A stretch of 64,000 nucleotides of DNA from contig JAHRBC010000005.1 in the NCBI GenBank assembly GCA_022702545.1, forward strand, positions 3,100,001 through 3,164,000, given 5' to 3'. A program made the position numbers and the translations under genes. Shown piece after piece: positions 31,705 through 43,379 of the stretch. Within the stretch, counting starts at the first letter, position 1, and every line of letters starts with the position of its first letter. The notes beneath the pieces were generated by a model. That model was given only the letters and a program-made list of their open reading frames with translations. It did not search any database and had not been told where the DNA came from. Origin of the DNA: Phycomyces nitens (lineage: Eukaryota > Mucoromycota > Mucoromycetes > Mucorales > Phycomycetaceae).

Positions 31705-34700
31705 ATGTCTTCTATTTCCGCTCTTAACAACACTGCCTGTTACTGCAACAAATGCAACAACAACCAGCAAGGATTCTCTATTGTATCCAAGCGCACTTCC
31801 CAGCGTCATGCCAAAAGAGCAAGATTTGAAGAAGTCTTGGATTTTGAAAACAGTATGTTATTTTCAATATTAATTTTATCTTTGCTGCGCAATAATAACC
31901 ATTAGCCTTTAATTGAACTCAGGCACACAAAGTGCCGTGATGGACGTTGATCTTGAGGGTAAAAAATATTTATTTGAAAACCAGTACAGGGCAATAAACT
32001 AATGTATTCTATATTTGTAGCAATCCCGACCTCTCAATCCGAATCCATGGAAACGGATGGTCAGGTCGGCCTACCATTTTTGGATTCCGTCCCGATGTCT
32101 GACGATGATTCAGTTGACAATGAGGCCAATGGCGATGGCGCCGAAATCACCGATGACTCTGACAATGACAGCGATGATGAAGCCGATGATGAAGAGATTG
32201 AGGTCGAGGAGTTTGACAGTGAAGGTCAGTATAGAATAGCTACAATACAAAAGCAAGCAAAAATTGAGTGTTAATAATTTTCCTTTTTAAATAATAGACC
32301 CTTTTGCTACTCCTGGTATGCCCGAAAACCCAGTGCACAGGGCAATTGCCATTTTCGTTGTTCTGTTTGCATCCCGTTATGTGGTCGATAAGGGTGCTGT
32401 TGTCTTGATTGAGTTCATCAACAAACTCTTGACGATTTACGGACAGGACTTCCAATTGCCTTCAAGCCTTTCTGGTCTCCAAAGCATGACGGGTTTCACT
32501 GCCTTGACCAAGGGTGTAAAGAGATTCGTTGTGTGCCAGGATTGCCACACGGTTTATGAGGAAGCTGGGTCTGCTCCCCTTCAGTGCAGTTCCGCCAAGC
32601 TCGGTTCCGTTTCTCCATGTGGTTGCCAATTGATGAAGCAATCATCATCTGGTGCTTTAGTCCCAAAACGTCAATACAACTACCAGTCCGTCAAGCAGGC
32701 GTTGAGAGTCCTTTTCCTCCGCCCGGATTTCGAAAGCAAGATCAGACAATGGAACCAGGAGTTGAAGATCGTTGATACAATGTGCGACGTTTATGATGGT
32801 GCGATGTGGAAGGGGTTGAAGGACAAGAACGGCGTTCCCTTTGTTGAAGACTCGCGCTCACTCATGTTGACTCTCAACATTGATTGGTTTCAGCCATTCG
32901 ATGGTATCAGCCATTCCTCTGGAGCAATTTACCTCGCAATCAACAATTTGCCTCGAGAGGATAGGTTCAAGGCAGAGAACGTGATTCTTGTTGGTCTGAT
33001 GCCTGGGCCAAAAGAACCAAGATCAGAGGAGATTAACAACTACCTCAAGCCCTTGGTCAACGAGTTGGAGCAGCTGTATGTTGGAATGGCCATTCCAAGT
33101 TATGAAAACCCAAGTGGAGTAACTGTCCGTGCTGCACTCTTCATGGTTGCATGTGATATCCCTGCCGCCAGGAAAACCAGTGGATTCACGTCTCATAACA
33201 GTACCCATGCATGCTACAAATGCAGTCGTAGTTTCTCTCGCTTGGAAGGGACAAACAATGTCGATTTTCGTGGTTTTGATTTCTGTGCGTGGAGACTTGC
33301 AAATGGTGCTCAAAACCGGGTGCATGCTGAGGAGTGGAAGAGTGCAAGTACGCCCTCAGAAAGGCATCAGCTGGAGGTCGAAAATGGTGTTCGATGGTCG
33401 CAGTTGCATCGCCTTGGATACTTTGATCTAGTACGTGGAACGATCATTGATCCCATGCACAACCTATTCCTGGGAACGGCGAAGAGGATGGTCGAGACGT
33501 GGACTGCCAGTGGTCTGATCACAGACAACAATCTTCGTGAGATGCAGAGGGTGGCAGAGACCATGGTGTTGCCTGCGGATTACGCAGTGTTGAAGACGAA
33601 GATTGGGAAGGGATTTCCCCATATGAAGGCCGACGAGTGGAAATCCTGGGTGCTTGTTTACTCCCCTACTCTGTTGAAGACCGTTCTCCCTGCTGCCAAG
33701 TTCAAGAATTGGATTAGCTTTGTCGACGCCTGCCACCTCTTGATAAAGCCAGCCATCACTTTTGACGAACTTGATGAAGCCCATAGTCACCTGGAGAAAT
33801 TTGGTCAAGCCTGCGAACAACAATACCCACACACTGTCCTCACCTGCAATATGCACCTACACCTCCATCTTCGCGAGACCATTCGTGATTTTGGACCAGT
33901 GTACGGCTATTGGCTCTTTGGGTTTGAGAGATACAATGGGTTGTTGAAGAACATCGAGACAAACAGAAGAGATGGGTTCGAGTCAACATTTATGAAAACA
34001 TTTGTCCAGAATTCGTACAAGGAGGACTATACGAATGCCATCCTCAAGTCATCAGTATCTGCTCCTTTCCTTCCTCTCTTAGCCAAACTTTCTTCGTCCT
34101 TTGCCACCTTGTCTCCACCTGCACCTGCACCTGCACCAACACGACGCCCATTCCGAATTCAAAATTTTGTGGATGCATCCCAAGATTCCGAATTCCCGAT
34201 CAAGGGTAATGAGCCTCTTCCACCCTCTGCGTTTCCTCTCCAAGCTAGGCCAGCAACAGCAATGAGTGATGGCGACTATCCTCATTTGTTGGAGTATTAT
34301 AAGGATACTTATGACATTTCTGAGCTGGAGAGCTATCAATACGCCACTTCTTCTTTGCTGTTTGTCGACAATCAGATAACAAAGATAAAGTCAATCAATC
34401 TTCTTGGGCAGATCTATCATGGTCACAATGGCTCTGGCAAGGGTGGATCATATATTCAAGCTTTGTTTGGCACTAGTACGGGTGAGAACCAGACTGCATA
34501 TACTGGACAAATACAGTATATGTTTGTCCACAACTTTACGCCGCCTCTCTCTGCCTCTGTTCGTCCAAATCGCCAATCATATCAAAGTCAGCATGTTTTC
34601 GCCTTTGTGAGATGGTATGGTGTGTCCTATGATCGTTCGCGTGAGGATGAAGGTGTTGATATATGTTTGCCCGGCTTTTCTCCCCCAGTCATGAGTGCAT

Positions 34701-34809
34701 CTTGCCAGTGCATCGCCTTCTTTTAGAAGTTGCGACTGCCACGCACACAAGCCGAAATGGCGTGAAGAGGATGCTGGTCATCCCTTTGCCCAAAAAGCTT
34801 TGCATATAA
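31705..34809 (+). pseudogene. Element B2 Tnp2-like transposase with late frameshift
   Basis: Exons 31,705-31,852, 31,923-31,958, 32,021-32,224 and 32,298-34,809 join in frame. Exon 1 codes the zinc-binding CYCNKCNNN...SQRHAKRAR, exon 3 an Asp/Glu stretch, exon 4 the catalytic region with LNIDWFQPF, ACDIPAARK, IDPMHNLFLG and FGFERYNG. Near 34,683 B2 reads CTCCCCCAGTCATGAG where B1 has CTCCTGCTACCCATGAG; the net loss of one base makes the frame end at 34,726 instead of 34,809, removing the conserved ILPVHR...PLPKK tail. Otherwise full length (about 964 residues expected). Confidence 0.85.
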
Positions 34810-34933
34810 TAAATAAATAAATATCTTTTCTCTTTCATAAAAAAAAACAAACAGAAATAGCATTGCCTTTATAAATGTTGTCAAAACGTAATGCGTGTCA
34901 AAAAAAATAGATGGATAGATAAAAAATATTTTA

Positions 34934-36125
34934 TTAAAGCCCATGTCTAAGAGCCCACTGAGGAAGACTGGGATTAAAATTAGTCGGGACTGCCACGTCC
35001 ACAGTTCTGTCATAAACCCTTGACAACAACTGGTGGGAGTTTGCTCCAAGTTGGAGACCAACGAATCTGTCAACGACTTGGATGAATCGGTTAAACTATC
35101 AATTGCACATCAGTAATCAACAGCCATTAAATATATTATTTACAATCAACGCAACAACTCACTTCATTGCTTCTCCAACTTGGGCGAATGGTGCGAACCA
35201 CACGTCTTCTTCCTGCTTCAGAGACTTCGTCATCTGATTCTCCCTCGGACATTGCTCCCTTTTGGAGTGCACCTATGCAGTTCCAACCCATCTCCTGGTT
35301 GATCTCAGCCCTGTTATTGTCATATGCTGCCAAACGACGAGCATAGTTCTACAAATATTATTATTAATATGTGTTTAATAGATTTTTAATATATTGCAAA
35401 CAACTTACTTCGTTTGCACGACCAGATCTTCGTGAACGTCTGTTCAACGCAGCCCTCACAGCAGGAGACTCTCTCACTTTTCGGCATCTACTAATGAAAT
35501 TCTTGTGGAGCCTCTCACGAAGATCCTTTTGCCTCATTCCGTCGCCAGCAAACTTGCGCCCCAGGTAGACGAGCATTCAATCAACCAACTCCTTGTTGGG
35601 AGTCACGTTGAAGTGAACATTGGTGTTCCACCTGGGCTTATTGTTGTTGGCCTCTACTTCTGCTGGGACAGTTGACCGAAACTTTGGATTCCACATGAAT
35701 TTGCGGATCGCAGCCTAATAATATATAAAAGTTAACAAACTGATAGTATAGTCTTTGCTCTTTAGTATAATACTTACATAAACCTCTGTGGAAACTCTCT
35801 TGCTGGGGTTTGACAAAGCAATGGGATCCGTCACAACAACATTGCTAGTTGCACTGGTGGAGGCAACAGGAGCAGCAGGAGCAGCAGGAGCAGCAGGAGC
35901 AGCAGGAGCAGCCTCAACGAAATTATCAATGGCAGTGATAGTCTCACGGTTTCCTACAATAATGACACCAAGTCTGGAATCCATCGTTACAAGTCTGGCG
36001 TTTGATGTCACCATCTCGCCTTCCATAATGGTCATCTTGTTCTCCATGGCAACAAGCTTTTCCAATATCAGATCCATGTCAGCAGTAGCAGGACGAGGAG
36101 CAATTGTTCTTCTTTGGTTAACCAT
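34934..36125 (-). pseudogene. Element B2 companion protein with nonsense codon
   Basis: Exons (minus) 35,778-36,125, 35,409-35,714, 35,163-35,348 and 34,934-35,095 mirror B1; exon 2 is again 306 nt. In exon 2 the codon CGA of B1 (Arg in ELVDRML) is TGA here, at about 35,577-35,579, stopping the protein in the middle of its conserved core. CGA to TGA is the change expected from deamination of a methylated CpG. Compared with B1 the Ala-Pro linker is three residues longer. Confidence 0.85.
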
Positions 36126-36357
36126 TTTCTAGAATATCGTAAAGTATATTTCGATTATAATTATTAGTTTTTGTTCAATTGAAATAAAAATAAATATAAT
36201 ATACGTACAAAAACTGTTTGAGTGGGTGGGTGAGTAAGTGTGTGTGTGTGTGGGTTGTTGTAAAAGTAAGAGAGGTTGAATACTATCAAAAAGGCCGTTA
36301 TATATAGGCATTTTGAATGACTATAAAGATGTTCCTCTATTGTCTTGAAGCACTGAG

Positions 36358-37260
36358 ATGCAAATCGGCCTTGATATTGTTTTTGGGCTCAATCCATCAC
36401 ACCTTCCGCAGCATGTTTCAAAGGTGAAAAAATTTTCAGATTCTCTCCTTTTTATTTGGTTCCCTTTATTTTTCCTTTTGCTTGCTTTTTTGATATCGGC
36501 GCCTTTCTCTGGTAAGACATTTTTTATACCTCTTTATACACACAAATTAACCTCTTTTTCATAGATGTGCGCTCCCATTGCAACTCATCCTTTCCACAAT
36601 GGCCATCTAGACAAATACTCACTGGCCGCATTCACTGGTACCATCATCTTGATAAAAATTATTTTCACTTCTCTCTCAGATTAGCCAAACAACTTATATA
36701 AGGATGCCATCGGCACCAGGTAAAAAAATTTCTTTCAATCATACTTGTTCCCTCTCTGACTCTATTCCATTGTAGACTGCCCTGTCTATTCACGCCATCG
36801 GCCTCCTCCATCATTCGCGATTGTAATCATAAAGGTAATATTCTTTATAAATCTCTTTTTGCTTATTCAAAATATTATTCAGACTATTTATTAATAATTA
36901 TTATTATGTGTTTTATAGGCTCCTTTGGTCTTTCTTTGCACACCATGCCCCCTACTTTGATAACCCATTTGGCTCCTGGTATGTAAATTAAATATATCAT
37001 CACTCTGTTCACCCATATTAATTTTTATTCCCTTTTTTATAGTAAAACCCGCCACACAGCCCATCCAGCCTTACAATTCAAGTCCCCTTTGCCCACTCTT
37101 GCCCATCTCTTGCAATGTAAGTATCTTTTGTCACACAAAAATTTCCTCTTTGTATCCCATATCAATAACACTTCTTTATCTTTTACAGAACACTCCCGCA
37201 GCCCAAAAAATCGTTGGATATTCATATTTTTGCAGGTATTTTTTATGTAGAAAAATATTC
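36358..37260 (+). other. B2 subterminal multi-exon unit
   Basis: Blocks with matching splice signals: 36,358-36,511, 36,565-36,637, 36,680-36,719, 36,776-36,834, 36,919-36,978, 37,043-37,116 and 37,189 onward; donors GTAAGA, GTACCA, GTAAAA, GTAATA, GTATGT, GTAAGT. The first block opens with ATG and codes about 51 residues ending in a hydrophobic segment (WFPLFFLLLAFLI), then a splice site. Joined blocks meet in-frame stops soon after, so only a short membrane-type peptide or a non-coding RNA is supported. Block order and sizes parallel A1. Confidence 0.5.
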
Positions 37261-38226
37261 CATCCAAATAGCAGCAAGCAACCGGGTAGAAACGGCTAGG
37301 CATAGGAATAGGCGTAATAGTAGACCCTGAACCTAGAAACATTCTATTCTTTCTAATAAAAATAAAAACGTAAAACATTACCAATCAATTATAAACGGGA
37401 AATCAAATAATGGGTGATATATTACTGGTGAAGAAGGATAAAGAAGCTTTCAATCCATTCATTTAATTGGCTTTCATGAAGAGTATGCTCAATATTTTCG
37501 ATAAATACACGACCATGTATTTTCATGAATATATGATTCTCCCAATATTTCCAGGTCCATAAATACGGCACCAAAATAGAACCGTACTTTTAAATATTTC
37601 TTTTTGTTTTTCCAGATCAGATCAGTACACCGAAAGTGCTAACAGCCCTCACCTGCGGCACATTATTTCAAAAATCCACTACTAGATAGCACGTCAACGA
37701 GATAGCTGACAAGGTAGCTTGTCTCATAGTCGGAAAAAAAACCACCCTATGTTAAAACATCGCTTTATAGTACAGCATTGCCACTTTTACATTATTGGAA
37801 TTTCTTTATTTTTTGCAGTGTGTATAATTTAAACAGAATAAAATATATAGACAAATAGATTTAAAGCTAAATGAATAGTAATATTAATTGTGTTATAGAA
37901 TAAACCCAAAGTATATATATATAAAAACCAATTTTACAAAGTCTTTTTCTTTATCCAAAGAGACCAACTCACTAGTTAATTAATAAAGGACAATTTTGAT
38001 TGCCGATATCAACTCTGATAGTCTACAAGAAGTCTTTTTGGATACAGCCATGTATATGGCTATTAATATATAATATGCTTTTCGTATAATTGACTTGTTC
38101 TTTCTCACTCTTTTGTGTTCTCATCATCTTATTATCTTTTTAGTTACAAGTAAAGAATATCATTTATATTAAATCCAGACACAGTATAATATAATTGACA
38201 CTGACTATTTTAATATTCTTTAGACA

Positions 38227-39356
38227 ATGGCAAACAGACGCGCACTCGCTCCTCAGCCCAATGCAGAGAATCCTCGGATGATGGAGGAGATAATTGCTAT
38301 GAAGCAAACTGTCTTGACAATAAGCAACGACGTAGGCTTTCTCAAACAAGCATATACCACCATGAACGGCCAAAGTGGTACCAATGTTGGAGGCAACACC
38401 AACACTGGTCAGCCTTCAAATGCTGGGCCAGTGGTTCCTGTTGCTGTGGCCCCAGTTGTCAGCACTACTGGCAATGTTCTTCCTGAGCCAAAACCAAAGG
38501 ACCTCACGGAAGTGATTGTAAGTAACAGAGTAATAATAATTCACTAATTTAATGCTATAAAATAGAGACTTATTCATGGCTACATGTGGATGCCAAGGTT
38601 CAGGTCGAATGACCAGGCCGAAATTGAGGCCAACAACAGGAAGCCCAGGTGGAACACCAAGGTCTTCTTCAACGACAGTCCAAATAAAGAGTTGGTGAAC
38701 AACCTAATGGCCTTCCTGGTGCAAAGGTCTCGGGACCCCAGGTTGCGAAACAGTGACATCCGTGAAAAGGTTCACAACCACTTCCGCAGTCGGTGTCACC
38801 TGGAGTCCCAGACTTCTAGCAAGAGGGATGCCGCAAAGGCAAAGACACGGCGCTCTTCTCGTGAGGGTGATGTAAGTTGTGTTTTATATTCTAATCAGAG
38901 CTTAGTTTTAAGAGTAATATTAATACCAATTGATCTATAGCACCTCAAACGCCGTGGCCTTACCTATGCCAAGAACAAGGCTGCCATTGATGCTGCAATG
39001 GGTAGGGATTGCTCCAATCTCATTCAGAAAGGAGCAATGTCTGATGGCAAGTCTGGTGATGAGACACCTGGGACTCCAGGTATGCTCATCGTTCACGTCA
39101 AGCGCCCAAGTTGGCAAAGCAACGAGGTAAATTGTTTTCCAGCCAAGTTTATTGTTTTTGAAATATAATAAATAGAAACTAATTGTCCTTTTAGTTCAAC
39201 CATTTCCTCGAAATGGTTGACTTGTATGCCCATGTTGACTTGGGCAACAATTCTCGACAGCTGATGGAAAGACGCTTCCACAGTGTTGTGACCAAACCAG
39301 TCCCTGACAGCATGCTCCCCCTACCACCACAGTGGACTGTCAGAGATGACGAATAA
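38227..39356 (+). CDS. Element A2 companion protein, four exons, intact
   Basis: Exons 38,227-38,517, 38,566-38,871, 38,941-39,126 and 39,195-39,356 give 314 residues with all introns in phase 0. Residues 15-40 look like a coiled coil (MMEEIIAMKQTVLTISNDV); then a Gly/Asn/Pro/Val linker; then the conserved core MWMPRFRS, NNRKPRWNT, SPNKELVNNL, DIREKVHNHFRSRC; basic KAKTRRSSREGD; the signature GAMSDGKSGDE and KRPSWQSNE; and the tail LPPQWTVRDDE. A nuclear, DNA-binding helper of the transposase fits the basic stretches and pairing, but this is inference. It starts about 405 bp from the B2 insertion and ends 126 bp from the convergent transposase. Confidence 0.85.
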
Positions 39357-39482
39357 AAAATTAAACAATTAAAAAATTAAAAAAAAAATCTCTTCTTAAG
39401 CTGATTGTTACAGTTTGTCTTAATAACATACTTAGAAGGTAAAATTGTTTGCCTTGGAGGAAAGATGTTTTTATTTATTTAT

Positions 39483-42400
39483 TTAAGCATATTGCTTTTT
39501 TGGCAGAGGAATGACTAGTGTTGTCGTCTCATTGTTCTTTGTATATTTGGCAGTGGCCACCTCAAGCAAGATGCGATGAACAGGCAGGATGCACTGATAG
39601 TCATCATCTGAAAATTCAGGCAGGCAAATGTCCACACCATCGTCTTCTCGTGATCTATCTGAAGACAGAGGAAGCCATCGGACAAATGCAAAAACATGCT
39701 CGGTGTGCTGGATTCCATGACTTGAGCAGATTGTCTGGTTGGTTGGTGGCATGAAGGAATGAGTAAACATATACTGGATTTGGCCAGTATACGCATTTGC
39801 ATGGTCACCGTATCTGCCAAGGAACAGTGCCTGGACAAAAGACCCACGACTGACAGAACTATTCTTGCCAACGTATGTTTGGCCTAGAATATCAATTGAT
39901 TTCAGTTTGCCAATCTGATTATCAACGAAAAACGGCGAGAGGGAGGCGTGACGATAGTCCACTAGGTCTGGAATGTCATACTGCTTCTTGTAATACTCCA
40001 ACAAAAAAGGATAGTGGACATCACTTATTGAGGAAGGCTTACTGGTCAAGAGAGGAAATGCAGACGGAGGGAGCGGTTCATTGCCTTTGACAAGAATTGT
40101 TGCATCGTTGGAGAGTCGAAGAAAGTCTTGCAAGTCAAATGTGCAGTAGGTTGTAGAGGGAGAGGAGAGGATGGTGGGTGTGGTGGACGTGAGTTTCTGG
40201 AGAACAGGAGAAAAGAGGACTTGGCTCGAATTGGGAAAAACGGCATTGACATAGTCACTCTTGTATGCATCTTCCAGGAAGTTTCGCATATAGGTCATCT
40301 CAAACCCATCTCTTCTGTTCGTGTTAATATTCTTTAACAAGCCATTGAATCTCTCAAACCCAAAGAGCCAATAACCATACACGGGTCCAAAATCACGAAC
40401 GGTGTCGCGAAGATGGAGGTGCAGGTGCATATTGCAGGTGAGGATTGTAGCAGGGTAAAGCGTTTCGCACGATTGACAGAATTGCTGGAGATGGAGGTGA
40501 GCTGACTCGACATCATCATACGTTATTGTTGGCTTGACCAGAATACGACATGCGTCCACGAAATCGATCCAGTTGGCAAAGTTTGCTGGTGGAAGAACGT
40601 ACTTCAGCAAAACCGGAGAGTACACCAATACCCACGACTTCCATTCGTCAGCTTTCATCCTGGGGAACCCCTTGCCAATCTTCGTCTTCAGCATGCTGTA
40701 GCCAACAGGCAGTACCATGGTCTCGGCTATCTTCTGCATCTCGCGAAGATCCCTGTCTACGATCAGACCACTGGCAGTCCACTTTTCCACCATTCTTTTT
40801 GCCGTGCCCAGAAAGAGATTGTGCATGGGATCGATGATCGTTCCACGTACTAGATCAAAGTATCCAAGACGATGCAGCTGCGACCATCGAACACCATTTT
40901 CGACCTCCAGCTGATGTCTTTCTGAGGATGTACTTGCACTTTTCCACACCTCAGCATGCACCCGGTTTTCAGCACCACTCGCAAGCCTCCACTCAGCAAA
41001 CTCGAAACCGCGGAAATCTACACTGGTCGTGCCTTCCAGACGAGAGAACTGATGATTGCATTTGTAGCATGCGCATGTGCTGTTGTGGGCGGTGAATCCA
41101 CTGGTCTTTCTTGCTGCTGGGATGTCACACGCCACCATCATTAGTGCAGCACGGACACTGGCACCAGTTGGCCTCTCAAATGTTGGAATATTCATTCCAA
41201 CATAGAGCTCGTTCAACTCATCTACCAACGGCTCCAGGTAGTGGTTGATCTCCTCTGACTTTGGCTCTTTTGGTCCAGGCATAAGACCAACGAGGATGGT
41301 GTTTTCTGGCTTGAATCGCTCCTCCCGAGGTAGATTATTGATGACCAAATAAATGGCACCACAAGAGTACACCACACCATCGAAAGGTTGGAACCAGTCG
41401 ATGTTGAGAGCCAACATGAGGGAGCGCGGATCCGCTGTAAACTGGGCGCCGTTGATGTCCTTGACGTCCTTCCACATGGCGCCGTCGTAGACATCGCACA
41501 TTGTCTGTGGAATCTTGAGATCTGAGTTCCAGTGTCTGATTCTGGCCTCAAAGCCAGGGCGAAGAAAGAGTGTCTTCATAGCATGCTTGACGGATTGATA
41601 GACAAACACCCTTTTTGGGGCCAAGGCACCAACAGACGACTCCTTCACCAACTTACACCCGCAGACAGAGTTGGATCCAAGCTTCTGGAACACACAGGTG
41701 GGAGGAACTGTCATGCATTCATCGTAGATTTGATGGCAATCTTGGCATGCTACAAATCTGTGGATTCCCTTGGATATCTCGGAAAATCCAGTCATTCTTT
41801 GGAGCCCAAGAAGACTTGTTGGAAGCTGGAAATCCTGCTCGTAAATCTTCAAGAGCTCATTGATGAACTCGATCAAGACAATGGAACCCTTGTTGACCAC
41901 GTAGCGGGATGTAAAAAGGACCGTGAAGATGGCGATAAACTTGTGAACTGGGTTCTCAGGCATACCAGGGGCTTCAAAAGGGGCTATTGTAAAAAAAGAG
42001 AAAATATTAATACTCAATTTTTCAGGCTTTTTCTTTTATTCAATGATTATGTACAAACCTTCGGCATCCAACTCCTCAAGCTCAAGCTCAACAACATCTT
42101 CATCATCACTGGCGCCATCGTCATTCTCAACTGAGATCTCATTGTCATCATCGCGATTCTCAATGGAGACATCGTTGGCAGGCATGGACTCAATTTCCAA
42201 AACAGGAACATTTGTTTGGCCGCCCTCTTCTACGGGACCAGGTTGGTAAGTCATGACAGCTACAAATATAGAATATAATAGTGTGTTAGACACCATTGAC
42301 ATTTAAATAAATATATTTCTTACACTCAGAATCAACTTCCATCATTTCTCTTTGAGAGTCTTTATTTATAATATAATATTAATATACAAGTATACTCTGT

Positions 42401-42565
42401 TGTTTTAAATAAAATACCCCTTGAAGATGTGAATACTGCATCTACTCTGGCTCTTTTGTTATGATGTTGGACAGTTCTTCTTGTCACATAGGTGAATCCT
42501 TCTTCATTATCACCGCATACAGTGCAATAGCACTTGGTGTTGTAAATACTGTTGGAAGAAGACAT
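39483..42565 (-). CDS. Element A2 Tnp2-like transposase, intact, about 961 residues
   Basis: Exons (minus) 42,418-42,565, 42,324-42,359, 42,059-42,259 and 39,483-41,983 join in one frame. Order of segments: zinc-binding CYCTVCGDNEEGF...HHNKRAR (residues about 14-45); acidic linker; MPENPVHKF segment; paired cysteines CQDC and later CYKC; LNIDWFQPF, ACDIPAARK, IDPMHNLFLG, HLHLHLRDTV and FGFERFNG, which supply the presumed DDE residues; C-terminal ILPVHRILLEVA and PLPKKQYA. These motifs place it with Tnp2/Plavaka transposases of CACTA elements. It would cut at the CACTG termini and make 3-bp duplications. The ATG at 42,563-42,565 is preferred because it precedes the zinc-binding exon found in all copies. 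Confidence 0.9.
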
Positions 42566-42808
42566 GATGTTTGTGTTTGTAATATTATTATTAAAAGGAA
42601 ACGAGTGTTACATGTATTTTATTTGCTATACTTTTATAATAATAAAAAGTAATATTCTAATGCTCATTGTATCCGAACCAATAGGATGTAGTAAAATTAT
42701 ATTTTCGAAATAAAAAAAAGGAAAACTGTGGAGTTGAAAAATAGACTAGCTTTCACACCAGTTCAGGGCTACTATACCACCAGTGTATTCAGGGCCGTTT
42801 TTCCAGTG

Positions 42809-43009
42809 AAAGCGACTATCTTATTTACACCCGTTTCCTCCTTTTTGAACCTATTCTTCCTCCATTCCGGATTTCGATCCATATTACTACCTGTACCTTT
42901 CTTTTCTCGTCCACCTCCTACACACAACAAAGTACCACACGCGTCATTATTGACACGTGTGTTGTGGGTAGGTTGCATTTCGACCATGAAGCCGGGCCAA
43001 GGGCCCGGA
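42809..43009. other. Short unique interval between A2 and E
   Basis: About 200 bp with higher GC and no ORF of note. It contains an imperfect palindrome GACACGTGTGTTGTG near 42,950 and GCCGGGCCAAGGGCCCGG just before E. It starts with AAA, the presumed A2 target. Possibly host DNA. Confidence 0.5.
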
Positions 43010-43379
43010 CACTGGAAAAATGGGTCTGAATACTCATGTGTAAAAGTGCGGTTACTAAGGGGTAAAATTAAGATTTATTAGATACGCTGTATGGGTTTCT
43101 GTATGTGCCAAAGCCAAGTTTTACACAATGAGTTATGACCTGGTTTCTGCATGAGTATTTACTTCATGGGCTGACCAAGTGGGGGTTGTTAGTATGAGCG
43201 GGTCATTAATTTGACCTGATGTACAGAATAAAAGTCTATTTGAAACCAAGTTTCGTTGTTGTACACTCTTTATATAAGAGGAAAGTTGAAAGCAAAAGAA
43301 CCTCTTGACATGATTAAAATCCGATTATACTCAGGTGGATTGAAGGCTTTCTTAATTTTTAACCAATATTTGAAGGCTA

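Larger units (their letters stand above)
31463..37820 (+). mobile_element. Element B2: Plavaka-like transposon, 6,358 bp, TSD TGT
   Basis: Termini are CACTGGAAAAACTCCC (left) and, read inward from the right, CACTGCAAAAAATAAAG. The flanks are TGT on both sides (31,460-31,462 and 37,821-37,823). A1 retains the empty site with a single TGT (as ACA near 25,692). Content: transposase (+), companion (-), multi-exon unit (+). Both genes are damaged, so B2 would need enzymes from elsewhere. Confidence 0.95.
29634..42808 (-). mobile_element. Element A2: inverted copy of A1, interrupted by B2
   Basis: Left terminus CACTGGGAAAACCATTTG, right terminus (read inward) CACTGGAAAAACGGCC. Removing B2 and one TGT leaves about 6.81 kb, the size of A1. 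Both genes are open, unlike in A1. The flanks are TCA and AAA. The transposase-side terminal sequences and companion-side terminal sequences are unbroken, so the element may be mobile as a composite with B2 inside, although it would be twice the usual length. Confidence 0.9.
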
